Assembly: GCA_947494305.1 (NCBI GenBank)
Contig: CANLUL010000001.1
Location: forward strand, 1,426,001-1,490,000
Direction of reading: 5' to 3'
Source: an uncultured Sphingomonadaceae bacterium
GTDB lineage: Bacteria; Pseudomonadota; Alphaproteobacteria; Sphingomonadales; Sphingomonadaceae
DNA: 64,000 nucleotides
The translations under genes and the position numbers were made by a program. How positions within the stretch are numbered: the stretch's first letter is position 1; each line of letters opens with the position of its first letter. The notes below the pieces were generated by a model. It was not told the origin of the DNA and did no database searches. It saw only the letters and a program-made list of their open reading frames with translations. This document shows positions 36,814 to 46,861 of this stretch, one piece after another.

Positions 36814-37950
36814 CTAGTATCCGTGCATCTCGGCGACGAGATTGGTGTGATAATTGGCATCGCCCATAAATTCGGCCAGGGCGCGATCACGCTTCATATA
36901 GAGACCAATATCATATTCGTCGGTCATGCCAACGCCGCCGTGCATTTGAACACCTTCCTTGACCGATAACGCCGCTGCTTTGCCCGCTTTCGCTTTAGCC
37001 ACCGAAATCATCAGTTCAGCTTTGTCAGAGCCTTCATCGAGCATCTGCTGCGCTTTCAAGACGGTGGCTCGCGCGACTTCCATTTCGCTGTAAAGGTGCG
37101 ACAGGCGATGTTGGAGCGCCTGGAATGTACCGATAATTTTATCAAACTGTTTCCGGCCTTTTACATAATCAATCGTGATATCCATTGATCCAGCACCAAC
37201 GCCAACGGTTTCAGCCGCAGAACCCGCCCGGCCTGCGTTGAGCATCCGTTTTAACACGGCATCGCCTTCATCCACTTCACCGATCACAGCATCCGCATCG
37301 ACAATCACGCCATCAAATTCGACATGCGCAGCGACGGCACTGTCTACCAGACGGACACTGTTGCGCGACAGGCCATCCGAACTGGTATCGACGGCAAACA
37401 GAGTCAATCCTTTGTCGTCACCGGCACTACCGCTGGTCCGGGCGGCAACGATCAATGTGTCGGCGGAACCACCCTGCACTACGAATTGCTTTTTGCCATC
37501 CAATTTGAAACCATTGCCTTCACGCGTGGCCGCCATACTAATTTGGTCGGGACGATGCTTCGCACCTTCATCAATTGCTACAGCCAAAACACTGTCACCC
37601 GACAATATGCCTGGAAAATATTTCTCGCGCATCGCCTGTCCGCCCGCATTCAATGCTTCAACACCTGCAACTGCAGTAGTCAGGAATGGCGATGGCGTAA
37701 GGTTCCGGCCAATTTGCTCCAGCACCACGCCGGCTTCAACATGGCCAAGCCCCAAACCGCCTTCGTCTTCCGAAATCAATATTCCGGTAAAACCCATCTC
37801 GGCAAATTTCTTCCATAGGTCATGAGAGAAACCATCTTTGCAATTCTTGTCACGGAATTCGCGGAAATGCGCGACATCGCCCTCACCTTTCATAAAGTCG
37901 GCGGCGCTATCTTGCAGCATTTGTTGATCTTCGTTTAGAAATAGTGGCAT
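36814..37950 (-). CDS. Acyl-CoA dehydrogenase family protein
   Basis: ISEDEGGLGLGHVEAGVVLEQIG; FDKIIGTFQALQHRLS; MHGGVGMTDEYDIGLYMKR. Confidence 0.9.
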   Translation of the reverse strand: MPLFLNEDQQMLQDSAADFMKGEGDVAHFREFRDKNCKDGFSHDLWKKFAEMGFTGILISEDEGGLGLGHVEAGVVLEQIGRNLTPSPFLTTAVAGVEALNAGGQAMREKYFPGILSGDSVLAVAIDEGAKHRPDQISMAATREGNGFKLDGKKQFVVQGGSADTLIVAARTSGSAGDDKGLTLFAVDTSSDGLSRNSVRLVDSAVAAHVEFDGVIVDADAVIGEVDEGDAVLKRMLNAGRAGSAAETVGVGAGSMDITIDYVKGRKQFDKIIGTFQALQHRLSHLYSEMEVARATVLKAQQMLDEGSDKAELMISVAKAKAGKAAALSVKEGVQMHGGVGMTDEYDIGLYMKRDRALAEFMGDANYHTNLVAEMHGY

Positions 37951-37967
37951 TTAAATATTCTCCTGCT

Positions 37968-38058
37968 TGTCATCCCGGACTTGATCCGAGGCCCGTCTCG
38001 AATGAAGTCGCGAAGCGACCTATTCTTGCGCTGGGTTCCCGCCGTCGCAGGAATGACA
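37968..38058. repeat. Intergenic palindromic repeat-like element (TGTCATCCCGGACTTGATCCGAGG...GGGTTCCCGCCGTCGCAGGAATGACA)
   Basis: TGTCAT...ATGACA ends, internal GTCGC-GAA-GCGAC hairpin; resembles dispersed sphingomonad intergenic repeats (from memory). Confidence 0.6.
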
Positions 38059-38068
38059 GAATTGTTCT

Positions 38069-39262
38069 TTAAGCTCCGGGCAGTTGCAATATCTGCTTGG
38101 AAACGACGTTGAGCATCACTTCGCTAGTGCCGCCCTCAATGCTGTTCGCTTTGGTACGCAGCCAGTCGCGCGCGGTTAGGCCGCCATTGGTGGCTTCGCT
38201 TTCCCATTCGAGCACTTCACTGCCACCAGCCGTCATGATCAATTCATAGCGACTTTTGTTCAGTTCTGTTCCCACATATTTCATCATATTGGGTTGTGCC
38301 GGATGGCAGAGACCCGCTTTAAAGGTATCGCCAAAGCGTTCGGCCATCGCACGAAATGCGAGTAATTCGATATCAATATCGGCCAAATCAGCACGCAACA
38401 TCGGATCGTCCAAGCGTCCCATTTCGTCACGGCCAATTTGATCGGCAAATTTGGCGCCGAGCGATCCACCGCCCGATCCGCCTTGTCCGGAGATCATGCT
38501 GCGTTCGTGACCCAACAGATATTTGGCAACGTCCCAGCCTTTATTTTCTTCATAAACGACAGAAGAAATGCCGTCGCCATAGGATTTCGGAACTTTCACA
38601 TCATCAAAGAAAGTCTCGCAAAAAGGCGAGGCGCCGGAGATCAGTTTAATCGGTTTGGTAGTCACACCTTCGCTCGCCATGTCAAATAGCAGGAATGTGA
38701 TACCTTTATGTTTCTCATTCTTGTCGGTCCGCGTCAGGCAGAAGATCCAGTCGGCCTTGTCTGCATAGCTGGTCCAGATTTTCTGGCCATTCACAACATA
38801 GTGATCACCTTGATCAATGGCACTGGTTTGGAGAGAAGCCAAATCTGATCCTGATCCGGGTTCAGAATAGCCCTGACACCAACGAATTTCTCCGCGCGCA
38901 ATCTGTGGAAGGAAGTGCTTCTTTTGCTCTTCCGTGCCAAATTGCAGCAATGCGGGACCAAGCATCCAGATGCCAAAGCTTGACAGTGGTGAGCGGCATT
39001 TCAAACGCCCCATTTCCTGGCCCAGAACTTTGGCCTCGGCTCGGGACAGTCCGCCGCCGCCATATTCTTTTGGCCAATCGGGAACGGTCCAGCCTTTTTC
39101 GGCCATGATGTCCATCCACTCTTTTTGACCAGGCTTGTATGTGGGATTGCGACCACCCCAACAGGCATCGCTTTCATCTACAACAGGCTCGCGCATCTCA
39201 GGCGGACAGTTGGCTTCCAGCCAAGCAGCCGTCTCTGCACGGAAAGTTTCAATATCGGACAT
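38069..39262 (-). CDS. Acyl-CoA dehydrogenase family protein
   Basis: WCQGYSEPGSGSDLASLQTSA; SNSIEGGTSEVMLNVVSKQIL. Confidence 0.92.
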   Translation of the reverse strand: MSDIETFRAETAAWLEANCPPEMREPVVDESDACWGGRNPTYKPGQKEWMDIMAEKGWTVPDWPKEYGGGGLSRAEAKVLGQEMGRLKCRSPLSSFGIWMLGPALLQFGTEEQKKHFLPQIARGEIRWCQGYSEPGSGSDLASLQTSAIDQGDHYVVNGQKIWTSYADKADWIFCLTRTDKNEKHKGITFLLFDMASEGVTTKPIKLISGASPFCETFFDDVKVPKSYGDGISSVVYEENKGWDVAKYLLGHERSMISGQGGSGGGSLGAKFADQIGRDEMGRLDDPMLRADLADIDIELLAFRAMAERFGDTFKAGLCHPAQPNMMKYVGTELNKSRYELIMTAGGSEVLEWESEATNGGLTARDWLRTKANSIEGGTSEVMLNVVSKQILQLPGA

Positions 39263-39274
39263 GACGATTTTCCT

Positions 39275-39292
39275 TTTAATTGCTCAATTAAA
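39275..39292. promoter_or_regulatory. Candidate operator TTTAATTG-CT-CAATTAAA
   Basis: Perfect 8-bp arms, 2-nt spacer; on minus strand TTGTCA-N18-TTTAAT promoter overlaps the palindrome. Confidence 0.6.
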
Positions 39293-39361
39293 GTTGGACT
39301 ATCATAAAAATGACAACGGGTTCAATGATTCCCTTTGCAAAAATAAATTGGAGGACAGGAT

Positions 39362-40198
39362 ATGCGTTTCGAAGGCAAAACTGCGGTTATAACTGGTGGA
39401 TCGTCGGGAATAGGGCGTGGTACGGTTGATCTGTTTCTTCGAGAAGGCGCAACCGTAGTCATGGGTGATATCGATGACGCAGAAGGGTCGGCGATGATGG
39501 CATCACTGGGTGAAGCGTTTCACTTTATCAAATGTGATGTGACACAAGAAGACCAGGTCAAAGCATTGATGGACGGAGCCGCCGAAAAAACCGGCGGTCT
39601 AGATATTGTGTTTAACAATGCCGGTTCTGGTGGCCCCCGTGATCCGATTGACGAGATTAGTGGTGATGACTGGGATTTTGCGATGGCTCTATTGCTCAAA
39701 TCCGTTGCCATGGGCATCCGCCATGCAGCGCCACATATGAAGAAGCGAGGCGGAGGTGCTATCGTCAATACTAGCTCAATCTGCGCGCTCCATGGAGGAT
39801 ATGGCCCTATTGCCTATTCCACCGCCAAGGCCGGTGTGCTGCAACTGACCAAGATTGCAGCAGCGGAACTGGCGCAATATAACATCCGGGTGAATGCGAT
39901 TTGCCCCGGCTTCATCCAAACCAATATATTCGCCACGACTTTGGGTGCCAACGAAGAACAAAAGGCGCAGATTAACACGGCCCTTGGTCAGTTGGGCGCG
40001 ATGGCACAACCGGTAGCCCGTCCTGGCATCCCGCAAGACATTGCAGAAGCCTGTGCCTATCTAGCCAGCGATGCGGCAGGATTTGTGACCGGGACCAAGA
40101 TTTTGGTCGATGGTGGTATCATGACCGGTACCCAGAGCAGCTGGGATCCGGAAGCGCCGGGAATGCTCGATGCAATGCTTCCAGAGGAGCTGCGATGA
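39362..40198 (+). CDS. SDR family oxidoreductase
   Basis: AVITGGSSGIGRGTVDLF, FNNAGSGG, YSTAKAGVLQL. Confidence 0.92.
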   Translation: MRFEGKTAVITGGSSGIGRGTVDLFLREGATVVMGDIDDAEGSAMMASLGEAFHFIKCDVTQEDQVKALMDGAAEKTGGLDIVFNNAGSGGPRDPIDEISGDDWDFAMALLLKSVAMGIRHAAPHMKKRGGGAIVNTSSICALHGGYGPIAYSTAKAGVLQLTKIAAAELAQYNIRVNAICPGFIQTNIFATTLGANEEQKAQINTALGQLGAMAQPVARPGIPQDIAEACAYLASDAAGFVTGTKILVDGGIMTGTQSSWDPEAPGMLDAMLPEELR

Positions 40199-41616
40199 GC
40201 ATAAATAGCGATCCGCTGCCAACCAGGACCAAGGCACTTTATGGTTTCGGCTCCGTCGCCTACGGTATCAAGGACAATGGCTTCGCCACCTTCCTGCTAT
40301 TCTATTATAATCAGGTCATCGGCATGCGCGCCGATCTTGTCAGCCTGGCGATCGCACTGGCCCTTATCATCGACGCATTTATCGATCCCATCATCGGACA
40401 GATGACTGATCGAACGCGCACCAAAATTGGCCGGCGCCATCCCTGGCTTTATATATCCGCCATTCCGATTTGTATAACCTGGCTGCTACTCTGGCATCCG
40501 CCAGAGGCGAGCGAGATGGTACAATTCTTTTATTTGCTCGCCTTGGCCATACTTGTTCGACTTTCTTTGTCGCTAAATGAAGTCCCTGCCCTTGCATTGC
40601 TTCCCGAATTGTCGACCGACTATCATGATCGTACCAGTATCACGCGCTATCGTTATCTATTCGGTTGGGCCAGCGGCTTGCTGCTAATGTTCTTCGCCTA
40701 CTCCTATTTGTTGGTTCCAAGTGACGAATATAAAGACGGGCTTCTGAATGCAGATGGATATTCCACCTATGCAATTATTGTTGCTTTTGTAATGGCCTTT
40801 GCAGTTTTGGTGGCGGCAAGAGGGACACATAAACGTATCGTGACAGCCTATCATGCTGCTGGGAAATTACCCGAATCCTCAGAATCGTTGAAAGAAATTT
40901 TTGGCACTTTTCGTTTCCGACCATTCATGTTGCTCATGTTTGCTGGTCTGTTCGCCTACACAAATCAGGGTATAATTTTTGCACTCTCGCCATACCTGCT
41001 CACGCATGTCTGGTTGTTCGGGCAAACCGAACTCGCAATCTATTCCGCAACTCTTTTCATTGCGGCAATATTGGCCTTTGTCATCGTCAACGGCATTTCA
41101 CAACGGTTCGGAAAATCCAGAACAGCCTGTTACATGGTATTAGCATCAATCGTTTTGGGAACGGGGCCATATTGGCTGTATCTCGCTGGCTTGTTCCCTG
41201 CCGTAGGTTCTCCAATTTTGCTGCCTATCTTCCTCACCTTTATCATCTTGGGAACAGCATGCGGAATTTGCACGCTGATATTGACCATGTCGATGATGGC
41301 AGATGTGACCGATGCCTATGAACATCAATATGGCAAGCGTTCAGAAGGTGTGTTTGCATCCGGCGTCTGGTTGATGCAAAAATCAGTGGGAGCGCTTGGG
41401 CTTTTGATGGCAGGCTTGATTGTCGCGATTGTGCAACTTCCCGAGAAAGCGTCTCCCGGTTCCGTTGAGCCTGAAATTGTTACCAATATGGTCTGGATTT
41501 ATGCTTCACTGGCAGTGATCATTGGATCAATTGGCGCCTGGGCCTACACATTATTTCCGATAAGCGAACAAGACCATAGCGATATGGTTTCAAACAAAAA
41601 ACGCGCTGAGGCATAG
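40195..41616 (+). CDS. MFS transporter, GPH (glycoside-pentoside-hexuronide) type
   Basis: KALYGFGSVAYGIKDNGFATFLLFYYNQVIGM, DAFIDPIIGQMTDRTRTKIGRRHPWLY. Confidence 0.9.
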   Translation: MSINSDPLPTRTKALYGFGSVAYGIKDNGFATFLLFYYNQVIGMRADLVSLAIALALIIDAFIDPIIGQMTDRTRTKIGRRHPWLYISAIPICITWLLLWHPPEASEMVQFFYLLALAILVRLSLSLNEVPALALLPELSTDYHDRTSITRYRYLFGWASGLLLMFFAYSYLLVPSDEYKDGLLNADGYSTYAIIVAFVMAFAVLVAARGTHKRIVTAYHAAGKLPESSESLKEIFGTFRFRPFMLLMFAGLFAYTNQGIIFALSPYLLTHVWLFGQTELAIYSATLFIAAILAFVIVNGISQRFGKSRTACYMVLASIVLGTGPYWLYLAGLFPAVGSPILLPIFLTFIILGTACGICTLILTMSMMADVTDAYEHQYGKRSEGVFASGVWLMQKSVGALGLLMAGLIVAIVQLPEKASPGSVEPEIVTNMVWIYASLAVIIGSIGAWAYTLFPISEQDHSDMVSNKKRAEA

Positions 41617-41686
41617 CTGGATGACAATTGCGAAATGGGAAAGTTAGGGAAGTTTCCCTGTGGAAATCGATCAACGGCTCTGCTAG

Positions 41687-41704
41687 TTTAATTGCATAAT
41701 TAAA
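41687..41704. promoter_or_regulatory. Candidate operator TTTAATTG-CA-TAATTAAA
   Basis: 7/8 arm match to the 39275 site, 29 bp upstream of the acyl-CoA dehydrogenase ATG. Confidence 0.5.
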
Positions 41705-41732
41705 TTTGGATACAACAGAAAAGGATTTGGGC

Positions 41733-43034
41733 ATGGACTTCGATCTCACGGAAAAGCAGGAATATTGGCGCAACCGGGTACGCGATCATATTGAGACTCA
41801 CCTGCGCCCGCGTGTTGGAGACTATAAGAAAGAAGATGCTTCAGGAGATCGCTGGAAGGTGATTCAAACGATCGAAGAAGAGAAAGTGAAGGCGAAAGAA
41901 GCCGGCATATGGAATCTTTTCATGCCACCTTCAAACCCAAACCTGCCTCATGTTGACGATACATTTGAGTTTGAAGGTCCGGGCCTGACCAATATGGAAT
42001 ATGCGCTTTGCGCAGAAGAGATGGGGCGTTTGGGTTTCTCCTCTGAGGTGTTTAACTGCTCCGCTCCTGACACCGGCAACATGGAGGTATTTCATCGCTA
42101 CGGAACAATTGAACAGAAAGAACAATATCTGCGGCCCTTGATGAATGGCGAAATTCGTTCAGCCTTTCTAATGACGGAGCCACGGGTTGCTTCTTCTGAT
42201 GCGACCAATATCGAAACCAAGATTGAGCGCGATGGTGACGAATATGTAATCAACGGCCGCAAATGGTGGTCATCGGGTCTTGGCGATCCACGCTGCTCCG
42301 TCGCAATCGTTATGGGTAAAACCCGCTTTGACGGCAGCCGTTATACCCAACAATCACAGATCTTGATGCCAACCGATGCCGAAGGCGTGAACATCATCCG
42401 CCATCTCCCTGTATTTGGCTATGATGATGCACCACATGGCCATATGGAAGTCGAACTCAAAGACGTCCGCGTTCCTGCATCCAATATCATTTTGGGAGAA
42501 GGCCGGGGCTTTGAAATTGCCCAGGGGCGCCTCGGACCCGGACGGATTCATCACTGTATGCGGACCATCGGTGTAGCCGAAGACGCGCTTGAAAAAATGG
42601 TGCGTCGCTTGCAATCACGAGTAGCGTTCGGGAAGACTCTGTCAGAGCACAGCATCTGGGAACAGCGCATTGCCGCAGCCCGCATCGACATCGAAACTAA
42701 CCGTTTGCTCTGCCTAAAAGCCGCAGATATGATGGATAAAGTCGGCAACAAAGTGGCCAAAGCAGAGATCGCTATGATCAAGGTTTCTGCACCAAATATG
42801 GCACTGCGAATTATTGACGATGCAATCCAAGCACACGGCGGCGGCGGTGTTAGTGAAGACTTTGGTCTCGCCAGCGCTTACGCCCATCAACGGACATTGC
42901 GTCTCGCGGACGGCCCCGATGAAGTACACGCTCGCACCATCGCGAAAATCGAGATGGGTAAATATGCAGAAGAAGCACCAGGCAGCAAGATGAAGGAAGA
43001 ACTAACTTCCGGTGATCTCGCAGTTTCACGATAG
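41733..43034 (+). CDS. Acyl-CoA dehydrogenase, ACAD10/11-like
   Basis: [76 protein letters not shown]. Confidence 0.9.
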   Translation: MDFDLTEKQEYWRNRVRDHIETHLRPRVGDYKKEDASGDRWKVIQTIEEEKVKAKEAGIWNLFMPPSNPNLPHVDDTFEFEGPGLTNMEYALCAEEMGRLGFSSEVFNCSAPDTGNMEVFHRYGTIEQKEQYLRPLMNGEIRSAFLMTEPRVASSDATNIETKIERDGDEYVINGRKWWSSGLGDPRCSVAIVMGKTRFDGSRYTQQSQILMPTDAEGVNIIRHLPVFGYDDAPHGHMEVELKDVRVPASNIILGEGRGFEIAQGRLGPGRIHHCMRTIGVAEDALEKMVRRLQSRVAFGKTLSEHSIWEQRIAAARIDIETNRLLCLKAADMMDKVGNKVAKAEIAMIKVSAPNMALRIIDDAIQAHGGGGVSEDFGLASAYAHQRTLRLADGPDEVHARTIAKIEMGKYAEEAPGSKMKEELTSGDLAVSR

Positions 43035-43045
43035 GAGCCAGCCAC

Positions 43046-44131
43046 ATGAAAGCAGCAGTTCTCCGGGAACCCGGCAAGCCACTGACGGTTGAAGAAGTAC
43101 AGATCGACAAGCCCAAGGCACACGAAGTGCTAATCCGCACCGCCGCCTGCGGGCTTTGTCATAGTGACCTGCACTTCATTAACGGAAGCTATCCGCATCC
43201 CCTGCCCGCCATTCCCGGCCACGAAGCGGCAGGAATTGTGGAGGCAGTTGGCGATGAGGTAACCAGCGTAAAGGTCGGTGATGCCGTCGTGTCTTGCCTT
43301 TCCGCCTTTTGTGGGAACTGTGAATTTTGCGTGAGCGGGCGAATGTCACTTTGTCTGGGAGCCGCAACCAGGCGAGGCGTCGATGATGCCCCGCGGATCA
43401 GCCAGGATGGCGAAATCGTGAACCAGATGCTAAATCTGTCCGCCTTTGCCGAACAGATGCTAATCCATGAAAACGCGTGCGTGACCATTGATCCGGAAAT
43501 GCCGCTCGATCGGGCTGCATTAATTGGATGCGCGGTGACGACGGGTGCTGGAACTATCTTCAACGCCTGCAATGTGACACCGGGCGAAACCGTTGCCGTT
43601 GTGGGTTGCGGCGGAGTCGGGCTGGCAACGATCAATGCTGCCAAAATAGCGGGCGCTGGCCGCATCATTGCCGCAGATCCGCTTCCCGAGAAGCGCAAAA
43701 TGGCAATGGAAATGGGTGCAACGGATACAGTCGATGCCACTGCGGATGGGGCAGCTGGAGAGATTGTTGAGATGTCTGGCGGCGGTGTTGACTATGCGGT
43801 TGAAGCCGTTGGACGCCCGCAATCGGCCCAATTGTCTGTGGATGTCCTGAAACGAGGTGGCACGGCAACCATCCTGGGCATGATGCCCTTGGCAGAAAAA
43901 GTCGGCCTTAGTGCAATGGATCTTCTGTCTGGCAAAAAACTGCAGGGCGCGATCATGGGAGGAAACAGGTTCCCGGTCGACATCCCGCGTCTTGTCGATT
44001 TTTACATGAAGGATATGCTGAAGCTTGATGAACTTATTTCCGAGCGTATTCCGCTTGAGCAGGTCAATGAAGGCTTTGCAGCGATGGAAAAAGGCGATAC
44101 CGCCCGTTCTGTCATCGTTTTTGATCAATAG
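43046..44131 (+). CDS. Zn-dependent alcohol dehydrogenase
   Basis: CGLCHSDLHFINGSYPHPLPAIPGHEAAGIVEAVG; CGNCEFCVSGRMSLC; VVGCGGVGLATI. Confidence 0.92.
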   Translation: MKAAVLREPGKPLTVEEVQIDKPKAHEVLIRTAACGLCHSDLHFINGSYPHPLPAIPGHEAAGIVEAVGDEVTSVKVGDAVVSCLSAFCGNCEFCVSGRMSLCLGAATRRGVDDAPRISQDGEIVNQMLNLSAFAEQMLIHENACVTIDPEMPLDRAALIGCAVTTGAGTIFNACNVTPGETVAVVGCGGVGLATINAAKIAGAGRIIAADPLPEKRKMAMEMGATDTVDATADGAAGEIVEMSGGGVDYAVEAVGRPQSAQLSVDVLKRGGTATILGMMPLAEKVGLSAMDLLSGKKLQGAIMGGNRFPVDIPRLVDFYMKDMLKLDELISERIPLEQVNEGFAAMEKGDTARSVIVFDQ

Positions 44132-44143
44132 GAGCCTGTAAAA

Positions 44144-45214
44144 ATGGCAGAAGTCAATCCGCAAGTGGATATGGTCGGTACTATGGACGTGCCGGAAAAA
44201 GACAAGCTGGATGAAGCCAGTCTTACGCAATGGATGGAAGGCAATGTAGAGGGCTTTCAGGGTCCAATCACATTGAGTAAATTCAAGGGCGGGCAATCCA
44301 ATCCCACCTACAAGATAGAAACACCCGGCACGGACTATGTGTTGCGCAAAAAACCGTTCGGGAAATTGCTTCCCTCTGCCCATGCTGTGGACCGGGAATT
44401 CCGTGTCATCGCCGGTCTGCATCCAGCCGGTTACCCAGTTGCAAAACCTTACGGTCTTTGTGACGATGATGATGTGATTGGAACCATGTTCTACATCATG
44501 GGTATGGCCGATGGCAGGACCCTATGGGATGGGACGTTGCCGGACAGCGATCCGGCCGAACGAAAAGCCATATATCATGAGATGATCGATAATCTGGCGC
44601 TATTGCACAGCTATGATCCAACGGAACTCGGCCTGGAAAAGCATGGCAAACCAGGCAATTATTGCGAACGGCAGATCTCTCGCTGGTCACAACAGTATAA
44701 ATTGTCCGAGCTGCAGGAAATTCCGGAAATGGACAATTTGATCGAATGGCTGAACAAGACCATTCCGGAACAAAAGCATTTCAGTATTGTCCATGGCGAT
44801 TATCGTCTCGACAACATGATCTTCGCCAACAACAAGCCGGAAGTGATTGCAGTTCTGGACTGGGAGCTATCAACGCTCGGTGATCCGATTGCCGATTTCG
44901 CCTATTGGTTGATGGCTTATGAGCAGGAACCGGAAGGCCGAAGTGGATTGAAAGGTGTGGATGTTGAAGCTCTTGGCATTCCAACCCGCGACGAAGCCAT
45001 TGCCCGATATTGTGAAAAACTGGGCATCGATGACCTGCCCCCTATGGACTGGTATCTCGCCTATAACCTGTTTCGGATCGCCGCAATTTTGCAGGGCATC
45101 CAGAAACGCGTGGTAGATGGAACCGCGAACAGCGCTGCTGCGGCTGAAATGTCCGATCGCGTAACGCCGTTGGCACAAGCCGGTTGGGAAGCCGCCAAAC
45201 GCGCAGGAGCATAA
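44144..45214 (+). CDS. Phosphotransferase family protein (APH-like, ACAD10/11 kinase type)
   Basis: GGQSNPTYKIETPGTDYVLRKKPFGKLLPSAHAVDREFRV; SIVHGDYRLDNMIF; VLDWELSTLGDPIADFAYW. Confidence 0.92.
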   Translation: MAEVNPQVDMVGTMDVPEKDKLDEASLTQWMEGNVEGFQGPITLSKFKGGQSNPTYKIETPGTDYVLRKKPFGKLLPSAHAVDREFRVIAGLHPAGYPVAKPYGLCDDDDVIGTMFYIMGMADGRTLWDGTLPDSDPAERKAIYHEMIDNLALLHSYDPTELGLEKHGKPGNYCERQISRWSQQYKLSELQEIPEMDNLIEWLNKTIPEQKHFSIVHGDYRLDNMIFANNKPEVIAVLDWELSTLGDPIADFAYWLMAYEQEPEGRSGLKGVDVEALGIPTRDEAIARYCEKLGIDDLPPMDWYLAYNLFRIAAILQGIQKRVVDGTANSAAAAEMSDRVTPLAQAGWEAAKRAGA

Positions 45215-45226
45215 AGGAACCTCACC

Positions 45227-46021
45227 ATGGCCGATCTTAAAGACAAAGTTGCCATCATCACCGGCGCTGGAAGCGGCATTGGAAGGGCTTCGGCTCTGCT
45301 ATTTGCAGAACATGGCGCCAAGGTAATCGCCAGCGATGTCACCGATGATGTAGAAGAGACGGCCAAAGGTTCCGAAGGCAACATAATTGCGATTAAGGCT
45401 GATGCAGGCAGTGAAGGCGATATTGAAATGCTTGTGGAAGCAGCCGAGCAACGCTTTGGCGACTTACATGTCTTTTTCGCCAATGCTGGAATTGGAGGGG
45501 GATTTCAGGGTATATTCGACAGCGATGTTGCCGAGTGGCAGGAAGTGCTGCGGGTTAATCTTATCGGCCCTTTTTTAGCCGCGAAATATGCGGGAAAGGT
45601 TATTGCTGAAAGCGGTCATGGAGGCTCCATCATCTGCACAGCCAGCGTCGCTGGCATCCGCTCAGGCGCGGGTGGCCCTGCCTATAGTGCTTCCAAAGCC
45701 GGCGTTATTAATCTGGTTAAAGTCGCAGCTCAGCAATTTGCGACATCGAACGTGCGATGTAACGCCATTTGTCCAGGAATCACCGAGACTGGCATGACGC
45801 AGTTCATTTATGACAAGGCCCGAGAAAAGGGAAAAGAGGACCGCCTTGGTTATCTCAACCCCTTACGGCGCGGTGCAGCTCCGATCGAGATGGCTGAAGT
45901 TGCTCTATTCCTTGCTTCTGACCGGTCATCCTATGTGAATGGGCAGGCAATTGCCGTTGACGGAGGACTAAGTGCATCGCACCCCGTGACCCGCCAGGAA
46001 TTCGGCCGGACAGCCGTTTAA
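45227..46021 (+). CDS. SDR family oxidoreductase
   Basis: [45 protein letters not shown]. Confidence 0.92.
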   Translation: MADLKDKVAIITGAGSGIGRASALLFAEHGAKVIASDVTDDVEETAKGSEGNIIAIKADAGSEGDIEMLVEAAEQRFGDLHVFFANAGIGGGFQGIFDSDVAEWQEVLRVNLIGPFLAAKYAGKVIAESGHGGSIICTASVAGIRSGAGGPAYSASKAGVINLVKVAAQQFATSNVRCNAICPGITETGMTQFIYDKAREKGKEDRLGYLNPLRRGAAPIEMAEVALFLASDRSSYVNGQAIAVDGGLSASHPVTRQEFGRTAV

Positions 46022-46066
46022 TTGTGCTTCGACTTTGATCCGAAGCACAATCAACATTTCAAATTA

Positions 46067-46735
46067 TCAATTCGCCAGTGCCAGGTTGCCATTGCCCAGT
46101 TGCACATAGTCAACCCGGCTACCGGTTGCTCCGCATAGGAAATCACTGCTTTGACCACCGGATAAGTTGCCTTCAACTCGCCAGCCAGCGCCATCACGCG
46201 CAACGGCACGAATTTCTGAAACGCGAGCGTTATTCCCAGACTGAACCTCGGCAGCATTGGAACAAGCGTTAATTGCCTGTTCCATCGTTCCGGTTCCACG
46301 GCTGCTTTGCTGATCGCTGCGATTATCATAGCGACTGTCATCACCGCGGTAGTCGCGCTGACGATAATCACGATCTCGACTGTTACGATAGTCCCGGTCC
46401 CGATCTTCATAACGACGGTCACGCTTATTATTGGAAGCAGCACCCGCGATTGCCGCGATACCGCCCAGGATCAATATCCCGGCAACCACATCACCACCGC
46501 TAATTCGTCCTCGACGATGGCGATATCCGCGATATCCGCGGTACCCTCTATAGCCTCGATAACCGCGCCGGCGTTCGGCCTTTTCACTCTCGGCGCTCCA
46601 GGCCAAACTGTTCATATCTATCGGTTGGTTCACTGTAGCAGGGCCAGCGACAGGTGCGGCCATGGCTGGCGTAAAGCCTGTGAAAATCATCGCCGTAGAT
46701 GCGGCTATTGCGGAAGCTGTTTTACGAAATGTCAT
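46067..46735 (-). CDS. Exported hypothetical protein with (GYR)5 tandem repeat and glycine-zipper-like segment
   Basis: Signal peptide; RRRGYRGYRGYRGYRGYRHRRGR; DVVAGILILGGIAAIAG. Confidence 0.7.
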   Translation of the reverse strand: MTFRKTASAIAASTAMIFTGFTPAMAAPVAGPATVNQPIDMNSLAWSAESEKAERRRGYRGYRGYRGYRGYRHRRGRISGGDVVAGILILGGIAAIAGAASNNKRDRRYEDRDRDYRNSRDRDYRQRDYRGDDSRYDNRSDQQSSRGTGTMEQAINACSNAAEVQSGNNARVSEIRAVARDGAGWRVEGNLSGGQSSDFLCGATGSRVDYVQLGNGNLALAN

Positions 46736-46861
46736 ACTCTACACCCCTGTTTGAAATCCCAGATTCTGTGCCCTCGAGTCTGGAATACTACTAAATCTTG
46801 GACAATATATATGAGGCTCAGCCTGTCGCCAGGCTGAACCACTTTTTAGTCTGTCGTAGGA

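Noticed and set aside
37175-37825. 216-aa plus-strand ORF within acyl-CoA dehydrogenase
   Set aside because: Low-complexity Ser/Ala/Pro/Thr translation antisense to a conserved enzyme.
43520-44422. 300-aa minus-strand ORF opposite the alcohol dehydrogenase
   Set aside because: Antisense to two recognised CDSs (ADH and phosphotransferase); His/Cys/Arg-rich shadow translation.
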